This document shows positions 12,362 through 23,500 of a stretch of DNA of 64,000 bases, one piece after another. Position numbers and translations under genes: made by a program. The stretch's first letter is position 1, and every line of letters starts with the position of its first letter. Location of the stretch: NCBI GenBank assembly GCA_026122205.1, contig JANCYU010000022.1:186001-250000 (forward strand), written 5' to 3'. The notes below the pieces were generated by a model, which saw nothing but the letters and a program-made list of their open reading frames with translations, had not been told where the DNA came from and did not search any database. The stretch is from Galdieria yellowstonensis (Eukaryota > Rhodophyta > Bangiophyceae > Galdieriales > Galdieriaceae).

Positions 12362-12929
12362 TTATTGAGTCCAAGAGTGGCTTCTTCGAATATGATGACC
12401 ATGATGTTGTTTTCGATGAAGCCACTCTTCCATAAGTTGTTCCAAGCAACTGCTGCTATTGTTGTTGTGGTTTTGGAAAGAAGAACACTTGGGTAAGGAG
12501 AGCATCCTTCTTAATGCGAATATTGCTGCCTCATCTTCTTGTAACATTGCTTCTAATACAAATGCCTCTCTATTATTTCGACACGACTCCTTGACGGTCT
12601 GCATTTGCTCCATAATCTCATTTCGAAGAACTCTTTCGGTATAATAAAACTGTTTTTGACGAAGAAACTCCAAAATGGTCGTCAAAATGAGCATCGTATT
12701 CGCATTCCATTGCTGACAAATATTGTCTCCTTTTTTATCGCTTAGTTCCTATGCATTACACAAGGAGTGGTGATTCGGCATCTAAGTTGCAGCAACGGGT
12801 GCAAAACTCTACCTCTTTCAACATCAGTGAAGAAACGACTTTGGCCTCTATTTTTTTCTTGATACTATCGAAAAGTGCTTGTTTATCTATTTCATTGAGA
12901 ATATGTTGCACTATTTCTGCGCGATTCAT
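12362..12929 (-). CDS. small FOP/TON1-like protein with LisH motif
   Basis: Exons 12929-12813 and 12748-12362, split by a 64-nt intron, give 167 aa. The N-terminal helix has the pattern of the FOP dimerisation region (IVQHILNEIDKQALFDSIKK, then IEAKVVSSL). After a short linker comes a LisH-like segment (ILEFLRQKQFYYTERVLRNE). That order is seen in FGFR1OP/FOPNL of centrosomes and TONNEAU1 of plants, which organise microtubule arrays. The C-terminus is rich in His, Asn and Ser. The call rests on pattern only, so another LisH protein is possible. It converges with D2HGDH (49 bp apart), and its upstream side overlaps the leader of the WD40 gene. Confidence 0.5.
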
Positions 12930-13173
12930 GCGAAGCGTCCACACCACACAACAGCCAACGACAAGACACGCCACACTCCCTTCGCTCTCCTTTTCGCTAC
13001 TCTGTTTACATGAGGGTGAGGAATTACCTCTTCCATTATTGGATTGTGCCCGCGCGCCATTCTCTTTTGCCACCAATATATATATATATCTTGAAAAGTG
13101 GATCTACAACGCAATATCAACCTTGCTCTGTACAAAATCATACGCCTATACAACCGTAAACAATCTATGCGTT

Positions 13174-15386
13174 ATGGGATGGAATAGTTTCCACCAAACC
13201 GATATCCAGTCCTTTTTTTCCAAACAAGACGCTTGCAACAGCCACAACAGCAACCGTGCTGGACCAACTTGTTCCTGCTGTAAAAGAGACCATCACCGAC
13301 GCCAAGTTTTTTCCCTAGTGGAAAGTTTACATCGACGACAACAACAGCAACGTGACAGATCCTCCGTCACTCCGTTTTTCGCCCACCACGTGACGAAGCC
13401 CCAGCGTTTGCTAGACTTTGTACAAGAGCAACCACAACGTTATGTTTCTAGCATCGAATTTGACGCCCAGGATGCCATCTTTGCTCTAGCTTATTCGGAA
13501 AGAAACATCGAAATTCACGAGTTTCTTCCTTTTCTTTTGCAACAAAACGGCAGAAACGGGGGTGGCGACACGACGACCGCCAAAAAGGCGAATCCTACAT
13601 ACTCTGCCGATACGCTACGGTTGCGACTCGATACGCAGCAACGAAAACACTCCGTTTCCAAGTTCTCCCCTGTAAACAACAACGTGTTGGCCTGTGGTTT
13701 TCGAAACTGCCACGCAACTTGGTTGTTTGACTTGGAAAGATGCTCGGAAACGGAACCCACGCAGGTGCTTGGAAAGAACGAGAACCTTGCAGTTGGGTGC
13801 CAAAACCTGTGTTTCGGGTCTCCTACCACAAGCCACCACCCGCAACAATACCACGCTGCTTGTCTCGCTTGCGCTTGTAACGACGGGTTGGGAAGAATAT
13901 ACGATATAAGAAGTAGACACGTTTCCAGTGCTTGCCTCGTGCTTCGGCGACAACAAGCTGCTCAGCAACACTTAGCAAGCGCTATATTATTGGAAGACCA
14001 TTTTGTGTATATGGGTTATGCTTCCGGTGAGATTGCTCAATTTGACTTGAGAATGACAGAGTCTTCTTATGCTTCACCGCTGCATTTGTGGAATCCTGAA
14101 AATCTGTTGTGCAAGGAAAAGATTGGAAGTCAACCTTGGAAGAAATCGTGTTCGGCAGTCGATGATATCCTGCAAGACCCTTTCTTTCCATCGGTAATCA
14201 TTACCAGAAATCGCGATGGGGTAGTAATGGGAATAGATACCCATCGAATGGAGATGGCGTTTTGTCTAGCTAATCCTACAGGAAAGAATACGGAAAGAAG
14301 TGCACTAAAAACAGATAGAACTAAAAGACAACGAATTTATGGCATCGATGAAACCGTGTTTAGTCAAGAAACGTTCTTCTCCCAAAACATGATCGAGTTA
14401 CCTGAAGAAGAAAGACTGCTTTCGTTGGCATCACGGTTAAAGAAAGTACATCGCTTGCAATGTTCCCCATGCTGGGAACGAACCAGTGCCAATATTATTT
14501 TTCCGGATCCATTTTCCTCCAACTTGAGACGCATAGATATAATCGCAAGTTTGAAAAAATATACGAAAACTTCAGCTCAGCAAATACCGTTTGAAGCGAA
14601 CAGTCTACCTTGTGCAGTGGCACTTCATAAACCTACGAACCATTTGTTAGTTGGCCTAATGAATGGAAAAACAGTTGTAAGTTAGCAGAAAACTATGTTT
14701 GCCATATATCTCAAGAAAGGAAACATGAAGGTTATAGAGTTGTAATACTGAACCATTTATTTCGGAAACGAAATATTACTCGGAATGCGTAATTAAAACT
14801 TAACAAAAACTCTCTGAATTCGTATTTGGACGTGCTTCTTAGGATGATATTTGAATAATTATTAATTCTATTAAGCCACCTTGGGATTTAATTTTTCAAT
14901 AAAAAACGTAGACCAAAAAATAGACATTTTTAAATCTTAGAATGATATTTGAATAACTATTAATTCTATTAAGCCATCTTGGAGGTTTAACTTTTCTGTA
15001 AAAAACGAAGACTATAAAAAAAAGACACATTTTTAAATTATTGATTTCGATTAATTATATCAGAGCAAATCTAATACTGAAAGCATTTAATTTTTTTTAA
15101 ACTAGAGGTCGTTTTAATCAATGTTTCTCCCCTTGATGATGCATTTGTTTCTGTTATTGGAAAGAACTGCAGTTTAATTTTACTATTTTTCGAGTTTAAA
15201 ATTTCTTAATCATTCAGAGTTTGCAAGGATATCCTGAAAATCTCAGAATATGCTCCCTTTCAGTTGGTAATTACATTATTTGTTCTTACTAAATTGCAGC
15301 TTATTCTTGAAACGAGGTGTTGTATTTCATTGCTTGCAAGCAAGGAGCACTTTTTAAATTATTTTGTTGGGAGATCTGAGCTCTGA
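13174..15386 (+). CDS. WD40-repeat protein with N-terminal PIP-box
   Basis: The main exon, 13174-14676, encodes about 500 aa with beta-propeller-type repeats (VSSIEFDAQDAIFALAY near residue 90; GLGRIYDIRS; GYASGEIAQFDLRM; NHLLVGLMNGKTV at the exon end). Residues 8-15 read QTDIQSFF, an exact match to the PCNA-interacting consensus Qxx[ILM]xx[FY][FY]. ATG 13174 was chosen because it places this motif at the N-terminus; the open frame continues upstream into the opposite gene. The C-terminus appears to continue over a 431-nt intron into short exons (about 15108-15171, 15220-15266 and 15300-15386). Those joins, one over an apparent 33-nt intron, are tentative. The N-terminal half carries many Gln, His and Arg residues. 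The family is not identified; a replication or repair link is inferred only from the PIP-box. Confidence 0.6.
14839..15039 (+). repeat. two-copy tandem repeat, about 98-bp period, AT-rich
   Basis: Two imperfect copies begin at 14839 and 14937. Both contain ATGATATTTGAATAA or ATGATATTTGAATAAC followed by TATTAATTCTATTAAGCCA, then an AT-rich tail ending in TTTTTAAAT. They lie inside the long intron proposed for the WD40 gene. No terminal inverted repeat or coding sequence is visible, so this looks like a local duplication rather than a mobile element. Confidence 0.75.
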
Positions 15387-15530
15387 GTTGCGAGTAATTA
15401 GTCATTTAGATTGTCCGTTGATAAAAACAGATATTGCTCATGTAGGATTACGAAAAGTTAGAATGCACATAGGCGGACTTAGTTATCACATTTTACTTGA
15501 GTTGAAGAAACATAACGTGTTTACGTTATA

Positions 15531-15944
15531 TTTAATTTTATGCCAAATGAAAAAGCGTGAAGACGTGTTTGCATTCTGCAATATCTTGCAAAAAAAGTTT
15601 CCAAATCCTTCTTCTTTCTATTCATTGAGAAACTTAAACTTTTCCCCCATCTTCGAAGCTCGTTCCAAAATCTTCTTGCTTGCTCGACTATTTATATACT
15701 TTGTCACCGTCTACCAAACAATTCAGCCAGCTGTTCTCGGTGTTAGACTTATTACCTGCCTTGTCTAAATTGGAAAGCGACGAGGACCCACCGCTTGGCT
15801 TTGATTTCCTGTGTTCTAAAGAGGAACAAAAGTTAAACCCCATATGAAAGAACGTAACGTCGTACCGTGAGATTTCGCTGCCTTTTTCTTTGTCTTCTTC
15901 AGCAAAAATTTATTAACAGGCTTCTTCACCGATCCCTGCACCAT
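15531..15944 (-). CDS. small basic protein, tentative
   Basis: A three-exon model keeps frame from ATG 15944: a Lys-rich first exon (MVQGSVKKPVNKF..KKTKKKAAKSH), a Ser-rich second exon, and a third exon with a basic amphipathic helix (VEQARRFWNELRRWGK). It ends at TAA 15533-15531 and gives roughly 100 aa. The opening MxQG followed by Lys runs recalls small nucleolar or ribosome-biogenesis proteins, but nothing further supports that. An overlapping open frame on the plus strand (15463-15768) is the alternative. The start lies only 20 bp from the divergent PfkB kinase ATG, which argues for caution. Confidence 0.33.
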
Positions 15945-15964
15945 CGTGTTACACAAGGAGTCGA

Positions 15965-17233
15965 ATGGCCAACGAAACTATTTTCCCAATGTCTTTGCAT
16001 GTTTATCGCACAGGCTGCTGGAACACTTTCCGAGAATCAAGGAACCGTTACTTTCTTTTAAAGTTCGTTCGACGATTGAGTGATACTGCTAGTTCGTTAC
16101 GTCCAGGTTTAATTCTAGGGTGTGGTAGCAACGTTGTAGATCATTTTGTATACGTCAACAACCAACCTGTTCGTTCTAGCAAGAGTCTTTTATCGCACGA
16201 CGACTCTAGTACAAAGACAAATGTATCACCTAATTCCTGGTCTCATGTCTGTGTGGGTGGTGTAACTTTGAATCATTTGTCTTGGGCTTCTCGCCTACGT
16301 GCAAAGTGTGGACTTTTAGCAGCACAAGGAACGGATTCCATTGGTGAATCTATACGAGAAGCTTGCAAGCAGTATGGAATATTCACGGAGGATATAGTTG
16401 TATCCTCCCAATATTCCTCATCTTCTAGCGTTGTATTCTATAATTCGAAAGGCGAGCGTAGCATTGTTATGGCTCGAGGTGCTACCAGTTTGATGGATCG
16501 AGAATTCGTGAAAGAGCATTTCAGCTCTAGTTTAGACAAAGCCTGCATCTTAAGCACTGAAATCTCTCAGGTAGTTTACATTCCGCAATGTTGTTTTTCT
16601 CTCAATAGCATCTAGGTACCTCTATCCGGAGTTTTGTACTTGTTGAGACGTGCCTCTGAGAAAGGAATTCCAAGTGTACTCGATGTAGATGTTTCATTAA
16701 CTACTGCATGTCAAGTTGAAACCAAACTTGGAAGTGAGCTGGAGTTTATAGATTGTCTCCACAGTGCTTCTGTGGTGAAACTTTCTCTCTCGGAAGCAGA
16801 GAGCTTGGTTCGATATTTATTTCCGGTCTGTAAATTAGAGGATACTACGTGTTCCGTGATGCAGTTTTCAAGTATTTTATTAGAGAAACTTTCATCCGCG
16901 AAGATGGTGATTGTAACTCTTGGTAGTCGAGGTTCCGTTCTAACTAGCAACGTTGGCTCTGTTTTTGTAGCAAGCCATAACGATACTCGTGTTGTAGATA
17001 CTACTGGTGCGGGTGATGCGTACTTAGGAGGTGTTCTTGCGTATCTTTATCACTATGGTTTTCCGAATAGTGAATCTCGTCTCCTTATTCTTGGACAAGT
17101 TGCATCCCGTTGTGCTTCACTTTGTTGTGGGTTTGTAGGGGGACTTGCTCCTTTAGACTTTAGTTTGGAAACCTGTCTAGCTGATTTGAAAAACAGTCGA
17201 GTTGAGGCTTGGTTTCCCGAGTCCCACGTCTAA
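15965..17233 (+). CDS. PfkB-family carbohydrate kinase
   Basis: Exons 15965-16570 and 16616-17233 (45-nt intron) give 407 aa. The ribokinase/PfkB fold shows an N-terminal substrate-binding start (GLILGCGSNVVDHFVYVNN), the Gly-rich segment around GGVTLNHL and the C-terminal signature DTTGAGDAYLGG, whose Asp is the catalytic base. The substrate cannot be read from the sequence; ribokinase-, fructokinase- and adenosine-kinase-like members all share this signature. Residues 1-45 are basic and Ser/Arg-rich, possibly an organelle presequence. ATG 15991 is an alternative start. It is followed on the same strand by TOR. Confidence 0.85.
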
Positions 17234-17559
17234 TGTCCAACTTATGGTTCAAAACGAAAACGCTCTAGCCGATAGTTTTTTATTGAGTAGCTTTTCTTGG
17301 TTGGGAAGCGTGACCGTTAACTTGTTATTCTCTTGTCAGTTAACTTTCTTCATGAAAACCCAGTGTTTCTTTTACCTTGAAGATTGATAGGGTGCACTAA
17401 CATATAAATATATGAACAAAATAAAGAACAGTGCATAACCTGCGTACAACACCAACTGCACAAACTCCGCGTCTTGCATCGCAGCTCGCCTTTTTATGTT
17501 TTGGCCAATGCGTACTTCTTCATGAGGAACGTTGCCTTGGTAGAAATGGTTTTCTAGTC
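17234..17559. other. intergenic region upstream of TOR
   Basis: This 326-bp gap between PfkB and TOR includes an AT-rich stretch (CATATAAATATATGAAC near 17401) that could serve as a TATA-like element. No gene is supported; the open frame reaching back from the TOR ATG contains no other in-frame ATG. Confidence 0.4.
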
Positions 17560-20500
17560 ATGTTGCCTACTCAAGACACAACGGGTAAATGGCAGTCTCA
17601 AGTAGTTTCTCTTTTAAAGCAAGTTTATATTTCGTAAGTTGTGTAGAGTTTTGTGTTTTTAGAGGGGTTCTAAAGTAACTCTAGGGAAACCCGTAGTGCA
17701 CGTCTGGAAGCGGCTAGGCGTTTTAAAGAGACTTTAGAGCAGAAATGGAGAGAGACAGTTGTTCCTGTTGGAACTTCACCAAAAGCAAGCTCTTTACATA
17801 CGAACATGGCAGAGGAACTTTCAACTCAGCTCATCAATCTTGTCAGTTCTCCGGATGTCCGTGAAAGAATAGCTGCAGTGGTTTGCCTCGATGTGCTTAT
17901 GGATTTGAAAGGGGAGTCGTATCGTGAAAAGATACAAAGAACACATAATGGTCTTCGAAGTGTTTTACAAAATGTGGAGCGGTGTCTTCCTTCAGCGTTG
18001 GCAGTAGAGAAGTTGTTTGCTTCTCAACCTTTTCTGTTTGAAGCTCAAGAAGATGACTCGGAGTTGATTTCTTTAGATAGTACGGTAGTTTCGAAACATC
18101 CTGTGGATGAAGTTGAACTCTTGAGAGTAACTAGCAAAGCCTTGGGACACTTGGCAAGAACGGGTGGGGTCCTGGCGTATCGCTGTGTGGAGTCAGAAGT
18201 TTCACGTGCCTTTGAACGTCTTAGTTTTAGGGATCACACGGATGCTCGTTTTTCGTTGGCTCGTTTGGCTGCAGTTTTTGTTTTAAAGGAAATTGCAGAG
18301 AATGCCCCAGCTTTCTTTTATGGTCAACGAACTTATTTTGTGCGTCTTATCTGGTCTGCTTTATGGGATCCCAAACAGCAAGTTCGTTTCTATGCCGCTT
18401 TAGCTTTAAGGGCATTTATTCAGACAGTAGTAAGGAGAGATGCAACAGAAATGGCAACTTTAATAGGAAAGCTTTTGCAAGTTTCCATCGACAATTTGAT
18501 TCCAGTCACAAAAGACGAAAATACGGAACATAGCTCCACAGAAGTGAGCAAGTTTCTGCAAGCTAGTCAGGAAAAGCCACCAGCAGATATCAAAACAGAA
18601 AGGGTTCATGGCAGCTTATTATGTCTTGCCGAATTACTTCGAGATGAAATATCTCGGGAAAGACTTCATGGACGCTTTGAGGAATTGTGTGAAGTTGTAT
18701 TATATTATCAGTCTAGTCAAGATATATTCATAAGGACTGCCGTTGTCGTTTGTTTGCCTCTTTTGGCGTTTCTGGATCCGACAACCTTTTGTAGTTCTCC
18801 GAATGAATATCTCAAGAGGACGCATCAAGTTCTTATTTCTTTTCATAAGCTTTATTTAGAAAATGAAAAGTTACCTGCACAACATTTGGTTGCTTACGGA
18901 CAGTTGGCAGAAGCTATTGGTGCGGAATACATTTTACCTTTTGTCAATCAAGTATTTGCAATGATTGAAGATATACTTCCTAAAAAGGATTCTAATGTAA
19001 GAACAAAGTCACAAAGGAATGCCAAGGTTTGTATAGAATAGTGACAATTAATATTTGCCGTATTGATGATTATATTTAGGACGTATTTTCTTGTATAAGA
19101 ATGTTGGCAGAAACCTTAGAGTCTCATACGTTTAATAATACCAACCGTTTTCATAATCTTTTGGATCATATGTTTGCTCATGGCTTATCTTTTGATATGG
19201 TGAAAGCTCTCAACTCCATTGGGAAGAAGATTCCGGACTTGTTACCTCAAATTCAAGAAAGACTTTTAGATTCTGTATCCTTTATTCTTTCACGAGGCTC
19301 ACCTTTTGGTGATGATCCCAAAACAAATAGGACGAGAAAGTATTCTCGTTCCAAGGACCCAATGGAAAGCATGAATAGTAGTAGTAGTAGTAATGAAGAT
19401 TGGAGTCATTCTTCTGTTCTTATTGAAAGAGCATTAGAAACTGTTGCCAACTTTGAGTTTCGAGGCAGATTTCTTTCGTCTTTTGTGAGAGAAAATATTT
19501 TCGATTATATGAATTCGAATTTTCCTTCATGGAGACGTTTGGCAGTTTCCGCTTGTTGTCGACTATTGGCAGCTTCCTCCGTGTATGCATTAGAACAGCA
19601 GTCATTGTTTCATCAACAAAAACTTCGAAGAGTGTGTAGTAACAATTTAGTGAAAGAAATTGCAGTTCTTATTTCGCGTGTTTTATCCAGTTCCGTTGCT
19701 GATCGAGATGAACGAATTCGATTGGCAGCTTTGGAAGGACTGAAAGACCCTCGATTTTCCAAGTATCTTTCTCAGCCTCATTTACTTAACAAGGTTTTGA
19801 TTTGTCTCTATGATGAAAGTTTGAGTGTGAAGAGAGTCGCTATTTCGCTCTGTGGAAATTTGTCCTTTTTGAACCCTGCTCTAGTATTTCCAGTTCTTAG
19901 GCGTCGTTTGGCACAATTGTTGATTACATTACGTTGTGAAGGAAAGACGTTTGCTCTGCGTTCTTCTCGAGATTCTGCCGCAGTATTATTGTCCATTATG
20001 GTTCGAGATGCTCCAAGAATTGTTTGGCCTTATGTGGTTCCTATTTTAACGGTTCTTATCGTTCGTTTACGAGAAACCTTATTTGGCAGCAACAACTTTA
20101 GTTATGTTTGGGACTCGGGTGGAGAAGAAGCAGAGACAGTTATGTATGCTGCGATTGGAAATGTTGCATCCAATGTGGGTCCTAATTTGGAAGATTTGAA
20201 AAAGATGCTTCCAGAACTTCTCAGTCTTTTAGTGGCAGCAGTTCAAGATCAAACGAGTGACTCGAAAACCAAAACAGCAGCTTTGAATGCGTTTACATTA
20301 ATCGTTCAAAATACTTCATGTGTGATAACTCCTTATAATAACTTTCCTCATCTTTTGCCTTGTTTGTTGCATGCGATTCGTACAGAAACGGACCCTCAAG
20401 TTCGCCAAGGAGTCGAACAGTTGCTTGGAACTTTGGGCGCTATCGATCCTAAGGAATGTAAATATGGCGTATCCTATGATGATAATGAGACCGAACATGT

Positions 20501-23500
20501 ATTATGCAAAGAGTCTAGTGTACATGCTCCCAATTATTTCATGGATCGATCTTATTATCGTCCAGCATTGTATGAAGACTATCATTCCTCCTATGCTACT
20601 GTTTCTCCTTTGGAAGCTAGTGGTATGATTGTTGGTGGTGAAGCTGCTATTTCTCCTTCCAAAGCTGGTCTTAACTTTACTCGTGCCGGTAATGAAAACA
20701 AGGAACGAATTTTCTCGCAACGAGTCATCAATATGGCATTGAGCAACGAAACTTTGGTGAGTCGATTGAATCATCCTTATACTGCCAATGAAGAATATTT
20801 TCCTTCTGCTTCATTGGATGCATTACATCGAGTGTTATCGGATTCCAAGTTGTCTCATCATCATCGCGAGGCAGTCAATGCGATTACTTGTATTGTACAG
20901 TCGTTGGGTGCCAAATGCAATGAAATATTGCCTTGGACATTATCCAAGTTATTATGGACATTGAGACCTGTTGGAATGGGAATTGTGAGTTCTTCGGGTA
21001 TGAAAACATCTTCCAGTATGGGTGACTTGAGACGGGGAATTGGCTCAAGATCAGGAGGCAAGTATGGAAGTACTGATAGTTTGGAGTCTTTGAGTGCGGC
21101 AACTTGTTCTGCAGGGTCACCTCCTCGTGGTTCTATGCCTTGGGTGACTGCTACTACGAGTGCTGCGAACAACTTGAATGGGAGCAATTCTGCTAGTAGC
21201 GATCCTAACCTTCGCGAATATGTATTTAAAGCCTTGGCTGAAGTAGTTTCTGTAGCTAGACAACATGTAAGACCTTACTCTTGGGATATCATATCCATTT
21301 GTAGATATTATTGGGAACGTGAGCCACTTTCCTCGGAATTGAGAACGATTGTTATTCTGGTAAGTAGAGTGCAAGTATTCATGAATGAACATAAGAATAT
21401 ATATAATGTGTTTAGGTGGAAAGAACTTGTTATGCATTGATGGATGAATTTGCAGTACATGTTCCTACCTTGTTACCTTGTATAATGGCCACTTTGCATA
21501 CCGACACTTCAGCCAATCGTGAAAATGCACTTCCCGTACTTCACTTGTTGGATGTTATTGGAAATCACTTGGAAGACTATGGTTTTATGTTGATTCCTAT
21601 CGTATCCAAAATGGCATGTGATAGTACAGCGTCTACCACTGCCAGAATAGAAACATTGGGAATATTATCGAGATTGATTACTCGTGTTCCTATACGTGAA
21701 GTAGCTAGCCAAGTAATCCATTCGTTGCTCAATGCCTTGGAACAATCCGACGCAAAAGAGGTTTCCTTGTGGATAACTAAAATATTGGGATATATAGCAG
21801 AACGACATGCCGCTATATTTAGTTTGTTTGTGGACACGATAGTTTTTGTTCTTCATTCCATGAGTGGCCCTATCGATCCTTTATTACTAGAACAGTTGAA
21901 AAAGTATCGTGTGGATGTTTCCATGTTTGCAGAACAAGGCAAAGCTGCAAGTAGCCTTCGACAGTCATCTTTGACTCGCATATCTTCCTTATCTTCTTTG
22001 AATCGAAGCGGTTCATCTTCTTCGTTGTCTGCACTGGAAGGCAGCAGTGCAAGTGGAGCACCTTCTACAGCAACGAGTGGTGCTCCTGGTGCTTCTTCTA
22101 GTTTGAGAAGACACCACGTCAATCAACGTTCGCTAAAGAATGCTTGGAACCTAGGAAGAAGAACAACTGCAGAAGATTGGGAAGAATGGCTCAACAAGTT
22201 TAGTAATGGACTATTTAGAGAAAGCGGATCTCCGTCCATTCGGTCTTGTGCTCGTTTGGCGGAAGTTTATACTCCGTTGATGCAAGAATTATTTAATGCG
22301 GCTTTCCTAAGTTGTTGGACAGAACTTGCACCCAATTATCAAGCAAGTCTAGTGGAAACATTATTAGCTGCTCTATCTTCTCCAAGTTTGCCCTTGGATG
22401 CCTTGCAAACATTGCTTTCTTTGGCAGAATTCATGGAACATGATGAGAAACCATTGCCTATTGATGTGAGACGTTTGGCAGCGATGGCTTATCGTTGTGG
22501 AGCATATGCCAAAGCACTGAGATATAAAGAAGCGGAATATGCGCAAGTCACACAACCTCAAACTGCCAAGTCTGCCGTTGCTGGAGAACATGGACTCATA
22601 TCCATTTATAATAATTTATTGCAGCAAGAATCTGCAGTAGGAGCTTTGAAAGATGCAGAATATCGATTTGGTATTCGAAGACGTAAAGAATGGTTTGAGA
22701 AGCTTCAACGATGGGACGAAGCCTTGATTGCTTATGAAAAAGGAAGCAGCGCTATTTCTACGAATGACGAAGAAAAGTCTCCTTGTGAACCAGAAAGAGT
22801 GTTGACTTTTCAGAAACCAGTTTTGTCATTACAACCGCAACCTTCTCCCGACGATGCGTATGAAGAACCTTTTGCTATATTGTCCGAATGGGATCGCAAA
22901 TTGGGAATGATTCGATGTCTCAATGAACTCGGAGAATGGAGAAGAATGGAGTCTTTATGTCGAGAACTTTGGAAAGATGCCGATTCGGAGCAACGGAGTG
23001 TATTAGCTTATGAAGGAGCTGCATCGGTTGCCTTTAATCTCGATCTTTGGGATGAGTTTGAAGAGCGAGTCAAGTATCTGCAAAAGAATACCTTTAAATG
23101 GGCATTCTACAATGCTTTGATGGCAGTTCATGAAAAACAATACGAAGAAGCTTTGGAATATGTGAAACATGGAAGAAGAATTTTGGATAGCCGTCTCAAA
23201 GCAAGAGCAGCAGAGGGATATGCACGAGCTTATTTAGATATTGTGAATGCGGAAAGATTGGTAGAAATTGAAGAGGCCATCAAGTATTTGAAGAATCCTA
23301 CTGTCTCGTATCGCAATCAGTTGGCTACTTTGTGGAAAGCAAGGTTGCAAGGCATACAATCCAGTTATTTCTATTGGTATCGAATCCTGCGAGTTCGTTG
23401 TGTGGTGTTTCATCCATTTGACTCGATGGAAGAGTGGATCAAGTTTGCAAGTCTTTGTCGCAAGTCGGGACGTCTTCCTATGTCTGCCGAGTCTTTGAGA

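Noticed and set aside
15364..15768. Plus-strand open frame after the WD40 gene
   Set aside because: It opens with a non-ATG codon and overlaps the proposed WD40 end; its first ATG is at 15463. A spliced minus-strand model with an ATG fits slightly better, though neither is strong.
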